Counted from the stretch's first letter, positions 7,557 through 15,266 are shown. The stretch is 64,000 nt of DNA from Paenibacillus polymyxa (GCF_015710975.1 NZ_CP049783.1:5404001-5468000); one strand, 5' to 3'. Notes: generated by a model not told the origin, from the sequence alone. Made by a program: numbers and translations.

Positions 7557-10085
7557 TTATCGCTTGGGCTTTGCTCTGTTAGTCGCCACAGCTTCTAGTG
7601 GATCATCTGGCCAATAATGCTTGGGGTATCTTCCTTTTAGGTCCTTTTTGACTTCAAAATATGCCTCGCTCCAGAAGCTGGACAGGTCGGATGTCACTTG
7701 CACAGGTCGCTGGGCTGGTGACAGGAGGTGCAGCACAATCGGAACTCGTCCGCGTCCAATACGGGGCGTATCCTTCATGCCGAACAGTTCTTGTAGTCTC
7801 ACGGCCAGTGAAGGTGCCTCCGGTTGCGAATAATCGACAGGAATACGAGAACCACTGGGTACACGTATATGCGTCGGTGCTTCCTGTTCGAGCTGCTGTC
7901 GCTGTTCCCAATTCAATCTGCCAAGCAGCAATTCACTACCGTCCAGTCGTTGCAGATCAGCTAAATTTTTGGCACCAACTGCAAATGGCAGCAGCCACGA
8001 TTCCAGTGAATCCAGCAGCGCGGATTCCGAGCTGTCAGGCCAATCCTCGGGCGCAGAGAAGTGCATAAAAATCAGACGCGCCTGCAACTGAAGGGTTTGC
8101 CGATTCCAGGACAGCAGTTTGAGACCACGTTCCCGCACACCCTGTATTAAAGCAGTCGCGATTTCCTCAGCCGGAGGTCGCTCATAGGATGTTTCCTTTA
8201 AGATGAGCGAGCCCAGCCGAAGTACCTTGCGGGCTCTCACGGCTGAAGCGGAGCTATCCCAGTACACGTTGGCTTCTTCCATCAGCAAATCGCTGCAATG
8301 CTGGATCAGCTCTTGCAGTTCAATCGGTGCCGCCAACTGAATGGCGCCATCTGCTCCCTCGTCGTCCACTTCGGCGGCGACGAGATAGGACGAACGCGAC
8401 ATCCACTCCACTTGTCGGAGTCGTGCTCCCCGGCCGCCGCTAAGCAAAAAGCGGCCATCCCCTCGACCCTGCGCGATCCGATCCGGATACGCGAAGGCCA
8501 GCAGTAGCCCGCAGGCCGCGGAGCCGTCAGGCTCGTCCTGCAATGCGGCTGTGGTCGGCAGCGTGGCTAGCAGCTGCCGACTCTCCTGCACGATACGACG
8601 AATCACCGTATCGTCTGCCGCTCCCAGCAGGCTGTGCGTACTGCGGGCATGAGCCGCCTCGCGCAAGGCATCCAGCCGCGGGCGCAAATCCGTTCCGCCA
8701 TGAGCACGGAACGGGTCCCGCTCTTGCAGCAGCGCCGCCAGACGGCTGGCGGTTGGGGCCAGGCCGAGAGCTGCTGCGCGCAGCAGCATGTGTCCTAAGC
8801 GCGGGTGCGTACCCAAGGCGGATACCTCGCGCCCATGCGCGGTGATGCCGCCTGCTGTACCATCGGCTGCGGCATCTAGGCATCCAAGCTGGCGCAACAG
8901 ACCTGTGGCCTGGCGGTACGCCGCATCAGGCGGGGCATCCAGCCAGCCCAGCTCGGCGGGCTCGCGCACGCCCCAGGCCGCCAGCTCCAGCGCGAGCGGG
9001 GCCAGATCCGCCGCCGCGATTTCCGGGCGGCTGGCATCAGGGAGCGCGGCATGCTCCTGCGCGCTCCACAGCCGGTAGCACACGCCCGGCTGGAGACGGC
9101 CCGCCCGCCCGCGCCGCTGATCGGCGGAGGCCTTGGACACCTTAACGGTGGTCAAACGGCTCATGCCGGTTCGCGCGGAAAACACCGATTCGCGTGACAG
9201 TCCGCTATCGATCACCACCGTAATCCCCGCGATGGTCAAGCTGGACTCGGCAATCGAGGTGGCTAATACCACTTTACGGCTGTCCGGAGCCGACGGGCGT
9301 ATTGCCTCATCTTGCTGCTCCAGCTTCATGCTGCCGTACAGCGGAATGATTTTGACGTAGTCTGGTAAATTTCTGGAAGTCAGCTCTCGTTCTGTTCTAT
9401 GAATTTCTCTAGCCCCTGGTAAAAACACCAGCAGATCGCCTTCATGAGCATGAATCGCCTTCTCTACCGTCTCTGCTGCAAAGGACTCTAATGAGGTTGA
9501 CGAAGGCTTGGACATATGCAAGGTTTCTACCGGAAATACGGTGCCTGGGCACTCCAGTAAGGGTGCATCCCCTAGCAGTCTGCATACAGGCTCTGCCTCT
9601 AGGGTGGCAGACATGATTAATATTTTCAAATCCGGTCGCAGCAGCGCCTGGCTTTGCAGGGCAAGTGCCAAGCCCAAGTCTGCATGCAAGCTGCGTTCGT
9701 GAAACTCATCAAAAATAATCAGCCCGACTCCCTCCAAAGCCTGATCATGTTGCAACATCCGGGTCAGTACGCCCTCCGTAACCACTTCAATCCGCGTGCT
9801 TGGTCCTACCTTTGTATCCATACGAACGCGGTAACCTACGGTCTTCCCAGTTGACTCGCCTAGCGCCCTTGCCATTTGCGCTGCTGCCGCACGTGCTGCC
9901 AAGCGTCGCGGCTCCAGCATAATTATCTTTTGCTCCGCCAGCCACGGCTCATGCAGCAGTTCTAATGGTGTTACTGTTGTTTTCCCCGCTCCCGGCTGTG
10001 CAATCAGGACCGCCGCTGAATGGGATAGCAAGGCATGCTTAAGCTCGGGGATGACTTGCGTAATAGGCAATTGTTTATCTGTCAA
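7557..10085 (-). CDS. hrpB: ATP-dependent RNA helicase HrpB
   Basis: At 842 residues it has the size and order of HrpB, a DEAH-box helicase of unknown substrate. Motif I is AQPGAGKTT (residues 29-37), motif II is IFDEFHER, motif III is MSATLE, and motif VI is QRRGRAGR. The helicase-associated and HrpB C-terminal domains follow, ending near HYWPDDP. The start is a TTG at 10085, with GGAGAG six bases upstream. The middle of the gene (about 8440-9130) is much richer in GC and alanine codons than either end, although the frame is intact. It is monocistronic and divergent from gluQ. HrpB is dispensable in bacteria where tested. Confidence 0.93.
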   Translation of the reverse strand: MTDKQLPITQVIPELKHALLSHSAAVLIAQPGAGKTTVTPLELLHEPWLAEQKIIMLEPRRLAARAAAAQMARALGESTGKTVGYRVRMDTKVGPSTRIEVVTEGVLTRMLQHDQALEGVGLIIFDEFHERSLHADLGLALALQSQALLRPDLKILIMSATLEAEPVCRLLGDAPLLECPGTVFPVETLHMSKPSSTSLESFAAETVEKAIHAHEGDLLVFLPGAREIHRTERELTSRNLPDYVKIIPLYGSMKLEQQDEAIRPSAPDSRKVVLATSIAESSLTIAGITVVIDSGLSRESVFSARTGMSRLTTVKVSKASADQRRGRAGRLQPGVCYRLWSAQEHAALPDASRPEIAAADLAPLALELAAWGVREPAELGWLDAPPDAAYRQATGLLRQLGCLDAAADGTAGGITAHGREVSALGTHPRLGHMLLRAAALGLAPTASRLAALLQERDPFRAHGGTDLRPRLDALREAAHARSTHSLLGAADDTVIRRIVQESRQLLATLPTTAALQDEPDGSAACGLLLAFAYPDRIAQGRGDGRFLLSGGRGARLRQVEWMSRSSYLVAAEVDDEGADGAIQLAAPIELQELIQHCSDLLMEEANVYWDSSASAVRARKVLRLGSLILKETSYERPPAEEIATALIQGVRERGLKLLSWNRQTLQLQARLIFMHFSAPEDWPDSSESALLDSLESWLLPFAVGAKNLADLQRLDGSELLLGRLNWEQRQQLEQEAPTHIRVPSGSRIPVDYSQPEAPSLAVRLQELFGMKDTPRIGRGRVPIVLHLLSPAQRPVQVTSDLSSFWSEAYFEVKKDLKGRYPKHYWPDDPLEAVATNRAKPKR

Positions 10086-10427
10086 TGAAATCTCTCCAAT
10101 GATACGCTTGAGGCGTAGAATCTAAGTTTGAATTCTTTTGCTATTGTGAATTTTTCACTACCTGTAATTATTGAAAATCGAATAAAAAATGTTAAACTGG
10201 TCCACAGCAAAGGGATTTCATCTCATCTGTCGTGCATGATTCTTCTAAATCTATTATACAGATATTTAAATTTGCCGTCTGGTCCTCGCAGGTATGCACA
10301 CTTTCCCGTGCCAGTTCCTATACTTGTCGGGATGCACTCGCGGCAAGATCGTTTTATAATATAGTTGATATGGATTGCTAAAGGACGGATTGTAGAAACA
10401 CGGAATACAGAATCGAGGTAACTTCGT
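10086..10427. other. Intergenic region between hrpB and gluQ
   Basis: This 342-base stretch between divergent genes has no convincing coding frame. It contains the palindrome GTGAATTTTTCAC (10146-10158), whose surrounding 16 bases also occur at 5295-5310, and a TATAAT at 10355-10360 that may be the -10 of gluQ, though no good -35 is visible. Confidence 0.5.
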
Positions 10428-11423
10428 ATGGAATTACAAACCCAACCCATTAGAGGACGATTCGCCCCAACACCATCGGGATGGATACACTTAGGAAACG
10501 CTCGCACCGCCTTATTATCCTGGCTGCATGTTCGTTCCCTAGGCGGAACCTATATTTTGCGCATAGAAGATATTGATATGACACGAGCTCGCAGCGCATT
10601 GGCGCAAGGAATTATGGAGGATTTGCGATGGATCGGGCTGGATTGGGACGAAGGACCCGACATTGGCGGTCCCTATGGTCCTTACAGTCAGAGCCAGCGA
10701 CTGGAACGCTTCCAATCTGCATTGGAGAAACTCCAGGGGCAAGATTTACTGTATCCTTGTTTTTGCAGTCGGGCAGACATTATGGCTGCCGCCCATGCTC
10801 CGCACGGACTGTCGGGTGAAGGACCTGCATATTCAGGGGCATGTCGTAACCTTAGCTCTTCAGAAGCTCTAGCTAAAGCACAGCATAAACTCCCTTCACT
10901 TCGTTTTAAAGTACCGCAGCATTCAGATACTGTTATTTCTTTTCATGATCAGGTAGCTGGTCATGTATCCTTCCGTGCGTCGGAGGGGGGCGATTTTATC
11001 ATCAAACGGGCAGACGGCATGTTTTCCTATCAGCTTGCCGTCGTCATCGATGATGCGGACATGCATATGACCGATGTGCTGCGCGGATATGATCTTCTCG
11101 ATTCGACTCCCCGTCAGCTATTGTTATACCAAGCACTGGGCTTAGTGCCGCCACGTTTCGCACACGTCCCCCTTGTCCTGGGTCCGGATGGACGTAGACT
11201 GGCCAAACGACATGGTGGCGTAGCACTCCGAGCCATGCGTCGGCAAGGAATTACACCGGAAGCCGTCATTGGCTGGCTCGCCTACTTTTCCGGACTGCTG
11301 GATTCTCCTGAGCCTGTGAAGGCTATGGATTTAATCGATGGCTTTCATTTGGACAAGCTGCCTCGGGAGCCAGTCATCCTGACCAAGCAATGCCTCACGA
11401 AATTATCTGCACTGCAACGGTAA
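10428..11423 (+). CDS. gluQ: Glutamyl-Q tRNA(Asp) synthetase
   Basis: This is a truncated class I glutamyl-tRNA synthetase paralogue. It has the HIGH-like motif IHLGNARTALLSW, the zinc site CFCSR with YSGACR (Cys-x-Cys, Tyr, Cys as in E. coli YadB) and the KMSKS-like segment RRLAKRHGG. At 331 residues it lacks the anticodon-binding domain of GltX. The enzyme activates glutamate and attaches it to the queuosine base at position 34 of tRNA(Asp). GAGGT lies upstream of the ATG. It is monocistronic, convergent with the DUF1992 gene, and intact. Confidence 0.92.
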   Translation: MELQTQPIRGRFAPTPSGWIHLGNARTALLSWLHVRSLGGTYILRIEDIDMTRARSALAQGIMEDLRWIGLDWDEGPDIGGPYGPYSQSQRLERFQSALEKLQGQDLLYPCFCSRADIMAAAHAPHGLSGEGPAYSGACRNLSSSEALAKAQHKLPSLRFKVPQHSDTVISFHDQVAGHVSFRASEGGDFIIKRADGMFSYQLAVVIDDADMHMTDVLRGYDLLDSTPRQLLLYQALGLVPPRFAHVPLVLGPDGRRLAKRHGGVALRAMRRQGITPEAVIGWLAYFSGLLDSPEPVKAMDLIDGFHLDKLPREPVILTKQCLTKLSALQR

Positions 11424-11456
11424 TGAGATTAAACACAGAAAGCAAAGTGGATGGAC

Positions 11457-11473
11457 AAGGGCATTCTGCCCTT
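11457..11473 (+). terminator. Weak hairpin after gluQ
   Basis: AAGGGCA-TTC-TGCCCTT forms a 7-bp hairpin between the convergent gluQ and DUF1992 genes. The following tract is only moderately T-rich, so termination is uncertain. Confidence 0.4.
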
Positions 11474-11487
11474 TGCTCCTCTCGCTG

Positions 11488-11856
11488 TTATTCCTCCAGT
11501 CGCTGACGCACAGCAGACTCATATTCATAAAATACAGACGACATATTCAGCCCTCTTTCCTCCAGCAGCATACGAAGACGAAGTGATTTCTCAGTCAGCC
11601 TGCGACTGATGCGCTGTTGCTCTCCTGCCTCATGGCAAGCGTGAAGCAAATCATGTAGCTGAACACATTCCTTTTGCAGCTGTAGCTCTTCCGGTAAAAT
11701 ACCTGCATTTTTCAACAGCTTGTACGACATCCGCAGCTCTTCTGGAACATGTGACAAATCCTCAATCACCAGTGGCTTGCCCTCTCCCGGCAAATGATCA
11801 AACTCACCTTTGGCCATCGCCTCGGCAATCTTCCGCTCTGCCATTCTAGAGAACAT
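11488..11856 (-). CDS. DUF1992 (DnaJ-C28-like) protein
   Basis: The sequence MAERKIAEAMAKGEFDHLPG followed by EGKPL is the signature of DUF1992, the conserved domain of DnaJ homologue subfamily C member 28 and of E. coli YhdN-like proteins. No J domain is present. The rest is helical, about 122 residues in all, as expected for the bacterial form. Function is unknown; the protein is cytosolic. AAGGAG favours the ATG at 11856 (nine-base spacing) over one six bases upstream. The gene stands alone at the left edge of the accessory region. Confidence 0.85.
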   Translation of the reverse strand: MFSRMAERKIAEAMAKGEFDHLPGEGKPLVIEDLSHVPEELRMSYKLLKNAGILPEELQLQKECVQLHDLLHACHEAGEQQRISRRLTEKSLRLRMLLEERGLNMSSVFYEYESAVRQRLEE

Positions 11857-11977
11857 TCTCATTCACTCCTTGTAATAAGCGTCCTATGTACAATCTATAT
11901 TAAATAAACCGGGAGTCCTTTGCCACTGTAGCTTACATATAATGAGGTTGTCCTGTATTTCTGTCGGAGAGTGATGG

Positions 11978-12172
11978 TTATTCTTCGATTCTAAGCAACT
12001 GACATACTTGTTTTCTATATTTTTTGGCCTTGCGTGTTCCGTGAATGAGATTGGACAAGCGGCTAGCAGGAATATGATAGGTGTCACAAAAAGTTCTCTG
12101 ATCCATTTGAATTTCAACTAGCTTTTGTTTGATTTTCCAGCCGAAAGGGGTTACAGGATTTCGTTTATTCAA
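11978..12172 (-). CDS. Small phage-type HTH DNA-binding protein
   Basis: A 64-residue protein with a helix-turn-helix: MDQRTFCDTYHIPASRLSNL then IHGTRKAKK, which resembles small XRE-like regulators of Bacillales prophages and mobile elements. The start is set at a TTG (12172), because GAGGTGG lies eight bases upstream and a TATACT box lies before it. The frame stays open to 12250, but that extension has no ribosome binding site and would run through these signals. It is followed by nothing obvious and lies 86 bases after a small Spo0E-like gene on the same strand. It marks the left side of the accessory region. Confidence 0.65.
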   Translation of the reverse strand: MNKRNPVTPFGWKIKQKLVEIQMDQRTFCDTYHIPASRLSNLIHGTRKAKKYRKQVCQLLRIEE

Positions 12173-12257
12173 CAGCGTTACCACCTCTTCATAGTATAAT
12201 TGGAGTTTGGAGATTGGAGTTCGTCTTCCTTTAAAGTGCATCATGCACACACATTAG

Positions 12258-12425
12258 CTAAGATTTCATTTTGCAGGTTTGGTATTGATTCAATAGTTCA
12301 TCCAGTTTCATGGATTGTTCAATTACTTTAGGATGCGTTAAAAAGCCGTACTTTTTCTGCACTTGGTACAGTCTTTTTCTGGCCCGTTCGACACGAAGTA
12401 AAGTCACACCTGGATTCATCAGCAT
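12258..12425 (-). CDS. Spo0E-family aspartyl-phosphate phosphatase
   Basis: A 55-residue protein: MLMNPGVTLLRVERARKRLY, then THPKVIEQSMKLDELLNQYQ. The signature of Spo0E-like phosphatases is an SxxxD core in a helical hairpin with an LDxLLN-like segment; here it reads SMKLDELLNQYQ. Family members dephosphorylate Spo0A~P or other response regulators and so delay sporulation. The gene is easily missed because of its length. GAGGGGG precedes the ATG at 12425 by about four to eight bases. It lies in the accessory region beside an HTH gene, suggesting carriage on a mobile element, as with Rap/Spo0E genes elsewhere. Confidence 0.8.
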   Translation of the reverse strand: MLMNPGVTLLRVERARKRLYQVQKKYGFLTHPKVIEQSMKLDELLNQYQTCKMKS

Positions 12426-12508
12426 GATTCCCCCTCTGTGTCATATTCTAATGCAAAACGTAAATTATTGGATTTTTTAAAAATACGCTGCCATCTTTAT
12501 TTTGACCG

Positions 12509-12724
12509 TCAGCTCTTACGCTCCGTGGGCAGCGTAAAACGAACGACAGGAACGTAGAGCGCCTTGTCCGGGGTGCTCTTGCCGGCGTAGACGCTCTTGT
12601 TATCGGCGTGAGTAGCGCCCAGCGGTGCGTACTGGCTCTTAGTTGGGCGTTCTTCCCTCCTTAGAGCCAGTAAGCATGAGCCTGCTTCCTCTGCTCTTGA
12701 CCTGCTCGCTCCCTTACTTGCCGA
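12509..12724 (-). pseudogene. Start-less coding fragment in a GC-rich island
   Basis: Between an in-frame TGA (12725-12727) and a TGA at 12509-12511 lies an open frame of 71 codons without ATG, GTG or TTG near its beginning. It ends in QYAPLGATHADNKSVYAGKS followed by TPDKALYVPVVRFTLPTERKS. Codons there end mostly in G or C (GCC, AAG, AGC, TAC, CTC), unlike neighbouring genes, which suggests a fragment from a higher-GC donor. I do not recognise the family. The same DNA forms several hairpins, so a structured RNA or DNA element is an alternative reading. Confidence 0.4.
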
Positions 12725-12771
12725 TCAGCGAGCCTATTTGCTACCGATACCCCGGCTGGTTAAAACCAGCC
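12515..12771. other. Hairpin-dense GC-rich element
   Basis: Four clear inverted repeats lie within 260 bases: TTACGCT/AGCGTAA (around 12516-12537), TGGCTCTTAG/CTTAGAGCCA (12633-12669, one mismatch), GCTCGCT/AGCGAGC (12704-12733) and GGCTGGT/ACCAGCC (12754-12771). The density resembles single-strand or transfer origins of plasmids or structured RNAs; identity is not known. Confidence 0.5.
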
Positions 12772-12790
12772 TTTAGGATTTCAAGCTCAT

Positions 12791-12827
12791 AAAAAAAGAC
12801 GCTTCCGGTTTCCCAGAAACGTCTTTA
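12791..12827 (-). terminator. Terminator after the small membrane-protein gene
   Basis: On the minus strand AAAGACGTTTC pairs with GAAGCGTCTTT (11 pairs, one G-U) around a loop of about ten bases, followed by seven T. Confidence 0.88.
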
Positions 12828-12950
12828 ATAATCTTCAACCCACAACGATACGTATATAAATAATACGTAAGCTAAAAGGAAGAACCCAATCACACTAAGA
12901 AGGATAATCCAGATAAAACGTTTTTTAATGGAGATAGGATTTTTCCCCAT
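12825..12950 (-). CDS. Small single-TM protein or -1 frameshift extension
   Basis: This frame reads MGKNPISIKKRFIWIILLSV then a continuous hydrophobic run to VSLWVEDY, which is one membrane helix with a positive inside flank. An ATG at 12950 exists but has no ribosome binding site, so translation more likely comes from the upstream gene by -1 frameshifting at 12941-12947, or the two were one gene before an indel. It ends immediately before the terminator at 12791-12827, which supports the idea that this frame, rather than the zero frame, is the true end of the gene. Confidence 0.55.
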   Translation of the reverse strand: MGKNPISIKKRFIWIILLSVIGFFLLAYVLFIYVSLWVEDY

Positions 12951-13108
12951 CGTCTTTGGATTTTCTGACGAGTAGGCAATAACTCATATTCCAATTTCAT
13001 TAAAACATGTTCTGCTTTTTCCTCATCTTTATTTAAAAGTTCACTCCAAATTTGTTCATATTGCACACGAATTGCTTCTTTAGTAGAACTATCTTTTAGC
13101 AAAACCAT
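12890..13108 (-). CDS. Hypothetical protein, possible -1 frameshift ORF (zero frame)
   Basis: A 72-residue helical charged protein beginning MVLLKDSSTKEAIRVQYEQI. No family is recognised. GGAGG precedes the ATG at 13108 by six bases. Near its end the frame crosses the heptamer G GGA AAA (12947-12941); a -1 slip there would continue into a frame encoding a single membrane helix and ending at 12825. In the zero frame the last 20 residues look unselected and end just after SGLSFLV. A single-base indel in the GGGGAAAAA run of this genome is an alternative explanation. Either way the likely functional product is a 96-97 residue protein with a C-terminal membrane anchor. Confidence 0.6.
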   Translation of the reverse strand: MVLLKDSSTKEAIRVQYEQIWSELLNKDEEKAEHVLMKLEYELLPTRQKIQRRWGKILSPLKNVLSGLSFLV

Positions 13109-13175
13109 ATGTAACCTCCATAGAAAACAAAGTAGCAAGAAGTCCTGAAGAACAAAGCTTCAGATATCCTTGCAG

Positions 13176-13292
13176 TTAGACGCTCTTCTTGGCTATAAGG
13201 GACTTTTTAAATAGTAAAGGAGACAAAATAAGCAAAATCCCTAACAACAAGAAAATGGCCCCGTACAAATATATTCTAGCACTTTCAATCAT
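13176..13292 (-). CDS. Small hydrophobic protein (38 aa)
   Basis: An ATG-initiated frame of 38 residues, MIESARIYLYGAIFLLLGIL then ILSPLLFKKSLIAKKSV, encodes one membrane helix with a positively charged tail. No ribosome binding site is visible before the ATG, which lowers confidence. It lies 67 bases upstream of the 72-aa gene on the same strand and could be its operon partner. It is not recognised as any family. Confidence 0.35.
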   Translation of the reverse strand: MIESARIYLYGAIFLLLGILLILSPLLFKKSLIAKKSV

Positions 13293-13432
13293 TTTATAGT
13301 AAATAACTATTAAGTGATCATATAATACTATTTTTGTTAAGTTTGAAATTCAGGAAAACTGTTATACATCGTTTAGGATCGTAGTTTATGTCCAGCATTG
13401 CTAAGAATAAATCTTAATAAGGGGGAAATTAT

Positions 13433-13546
13433 ATGGATTTTTTAATCTTGGTACCACAGTTCTTAATCCAGGTGTTTACCATAGTCGTCGCTTTAGTGAT
13501 ATATACGAAAGATTTTTCAAAAGAAGATAATCAATCAGCAACATAG
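13433..13546 (+). CDS. Small hydrophobic protein (37 aa)
   Basis: GGGGG seven bases upstream introduces an ATG frame of 37 codons: MDFLILVPQFLIQVFTIVVA, then LVIYTKDFSKEDNQSAT. It is a single membrane helix with a charged C-terminal tail, the shape of type I toxins (TxpA/BsrG-like), small holin-like proteins or regulatory membrane peptides. No antisense RNA promoter was identified. It faces the broken recombinase across a hairpin terminator. Confidence 0.5.
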   Translation: MDFLILVPQFLIQVFTIVVALVIYTKDFSKEDNQSAT

Positions 13547-13564
13547 TAAAATACATAAACACGT

Positions 13565-13588
13565 AAAAAAGAGCGATTTTTATCGCTC
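13565..13588 (-). terminator. Terminator of the broken recombinase
   Basis: GAGCGAT pairs with ATCGCTC, with six T on the minus strand after the stem. Confidence 0.85.
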
Positions 13589-13600
13589 TGTAACATTCAT

Positions 13601-14201
13601 TTACATGTATTCAGTTGCTTCGTATTCCTTTACACGGCGATAAAAGGTGGGTTTTGTTAATCCGGATTGCTGGATAGCCGCCGTTGCCGTTATCTGGCCA
13701 GCCTTCCATTCCTTATAAGCTTGAATAAACGTTTCATCAATTTTTTTCTTGGGCCTGCCGAATGTCACTCCAGCTGTTCGTGCAACTTCAATCCCTTCCG
13801 CCTGCCGCTGCATGTTCTTTTTCCGCTCCTGCTCAGCCACGTAAGCCAGCATACTCAAAAATTGGTTTTCAAGTAGTTTCCCTAAGTCACCCATCATTTT
13901 AAACTTCCTTGAATCAAACAAAGCTTCGTTGTCAAGACATACAATGTCTGCGTTTATTTCACGGGTGATATATTTCCACTCCGCGATAATCCCGGCCAAG
14001 CCGATCCAACGCATCCATATAAACAAGGTCGCCTTCACGAATCAGCAATCTAATAGCCTGATACTTAGGACGCTCAAAATCCTTGCCACTCATCTTATCG
14101 ACAAATATATACCGTTCATCAACGCCCAGCTCTCGAAACTTTACGAGTTGCCGTTCTGGATTTTGATCTTTTGCAGAAACTCGGCCATATGCCAGCTTCA
14201 A
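13601..14201 (-). pseudogene. Serine recombinase (resolvase/invertase), frame-disrupted
   Basis: Two frames together make one resolvase. The N-terminal part has AYGRVSAKDQNPERQLVKF with the catalytic serine and continues to MDALDRLGRDY; then the frame is lost. The other frame picks up with GIIAEWKYITREINADIVCL, the E-helix region, GRPKKKID and a C-terminal helix-turn-helix to position 13601. About eight to eleven bases appear deleted near 13985-13992, where GGATTAT could have been a direct repeat. The likely start is a TTG at 14201 with AGGTGG upstream. Such recombinases resolve Tn3 cointegrates or invert DNA; this copy should be inactive. Confidence 0.85.
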
Positions 14202-14314
14202 ATGTCCCACCTGGAATTTTAAGTTGCATAAAAATTATTTCCGTAAGAGTCGAGAAAGCATCCCTCCTACCCAACCTTCAGTAGAGGTTGAAACTTTTTA
14301 GGGTTTTGATTTAG

Positions 14315-14350
14315 GGGCTATAACCATTGCGAGCGGTTATAGCCCTTTTT
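14315..14350 (+). terminator. Orphan intrinsic terminator
   Basis: GGGCTATAACC pairs perfectly with GGTTATAGCCC, followed by T5. No plus-strand gene precedes it within this window region, so it probably belonged to a lost gene. Confidence 0.85.
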
Positions 14351-14370
14351 ACGTCTTGTCCAGCTCAGAT

Positions 14371-14652
14371 TCAACCGTTTATGTAATTCTCATAGCATTC
14401 TGGACAGGGAAAACCGACCTTCGTAGTTTTGCCTTGTTTAGTCAATTCTACAGCTTTTTCATGAGCTTCTGCCTCTGTGAAAAACTCCAATATTTCTGTA
14501 TCACATCCGACTAAAGGAATTCTAACCGTTGTGTTACTGTCTATGGCACTTGCTGAAGTGATCAGAGGACCTGCAGGATCAGTCAGAGCAGCGGCCAGTA
14601 CGAATTTAGTTATTGTATTATCCTTATAGAAAGGTGAGCATAAAACAATTTT
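14371..14652 (-). pseudogene. Small CxxC protein, 5'-truncated or non-canonical start
   Basis: After an in-frame TGA at 14653-14655, a frame of 93 codons runs to a TGA at 14371. It has no ATG, GTG or TTG until codon 50-odd. The C-terminal half looks real: IPLVGCDTEILEFFTEAEAH, then KAVELTKQGKTTKV and FPCPECYENYING with a CPxC pair, like small zinc-ribbon proteins of phages and plasmids. I do not recognise the family. The absence of a usable start suggests loss of the 5' end. Confidence 0.4.
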
Positions 14653-14831
14653 TCAATTTTTTATGCCCCTTTATCTCAGAAATTGTAATACAACTCCATC
14701 TTTCCTCTCTATTAACAAAAAAGTCAATAATATAGTATATAAAGCGTTTACAGGAATATTATTCTATGGTATCCTATTAATCATACATCTAAAGTTTGGA
14801 TGTTAATCATATTATTGGAGGATGATATATC

Positions 14832-15266
14832 ATGAATCTTAAGTCCGTTTTCAAAGGAGTAGTGTCATCTACTCTTGCAGTTGGTCTAATTACTGGAGTT
14901 GGTACTTTACCGACTTTTGCGCAGTCGACTGAAAGTTCGCCGGAAAATTATGTAAATGGAAGTAGAGTAATTACACCTTTTGACATGAATGTTTCAGATG
15001 GCTCTTATTCAGGAACAGGATTTTCGACTTCATACAAATTAACAAGTTCTAATGGGAAAAACGTAAATTTTTGGGTTCAAAATACTGGAAAAGTAAGCGT
15101 TAAAATTACAATTAATGGAGATCACGAAAAAACTCTCAAGAAAGGTGAGAGTGGCCACATTAGTGCTTCAGTTGGTTACTTCGCTAGCGAATATAAATTT
15201 AAAGCAGTAGCAACGCCTAATGGTGGTGATATTAGTATAGACTATAAGATTGCTCAAAGAGACTGA
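14832..15266 (+). CDS. Small secreted protein A (paralogue of 16971-17369)
   Basis: The 144-residue product has a clear Sec signal peptide: MNLKSVFKGVVSSTLAVGLI then GVGTLPTFAQS with cleavage likely after TFA. The mature part of about 113 residues is Gly/Ser/Lys/Asn-rich with alternating hydrophobic residues, as in a small beta-sandwich, and contains NFWVQNTGKVSVKITINGD and EYKFKAVATPNGGDISIDY. No cysteine is present. GGAGG is present upstream of the ATG. A close paralogue lies inverted on the other side of the IS3 element, shorter by about eleven residues after the signal peptide. I do not recognise the family. The role is unknown; secretion outside the cell is well supported. Confidence 0.8.
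   Translation: MNLKSVFKGVVSSTLAVGLITGVGTLPTFAQSTESSPENYVNGSRVITPFDMNVSDGSYSGTGFSTSYKLTSSNGKNVNFWVQNTGKVSVKITINGDHEKTLKKGESGHISASVGYFASEYKFKAVATPNGGDISIDYKIAQRD

Noticed and set aside
8527..9078. Several open frames on both strands inside hrpB
   Set aside because: They result from the high GC content of this part of hrpB; Arg/Ala/Ser-rich, no start signals.
11881..11910. CCTATGTACAATC as a possible Ter site for the RTP homologue
   Set aside because: Only the CTATGTAC core of the Bacillus Ter consensus matches; flanks do not, and it is a single copy.
13985..14000. Programmed frameshift in the recombinase
   Set aside because: Conserved residues are missing at the junction, so a deletion explains it better than slippage.
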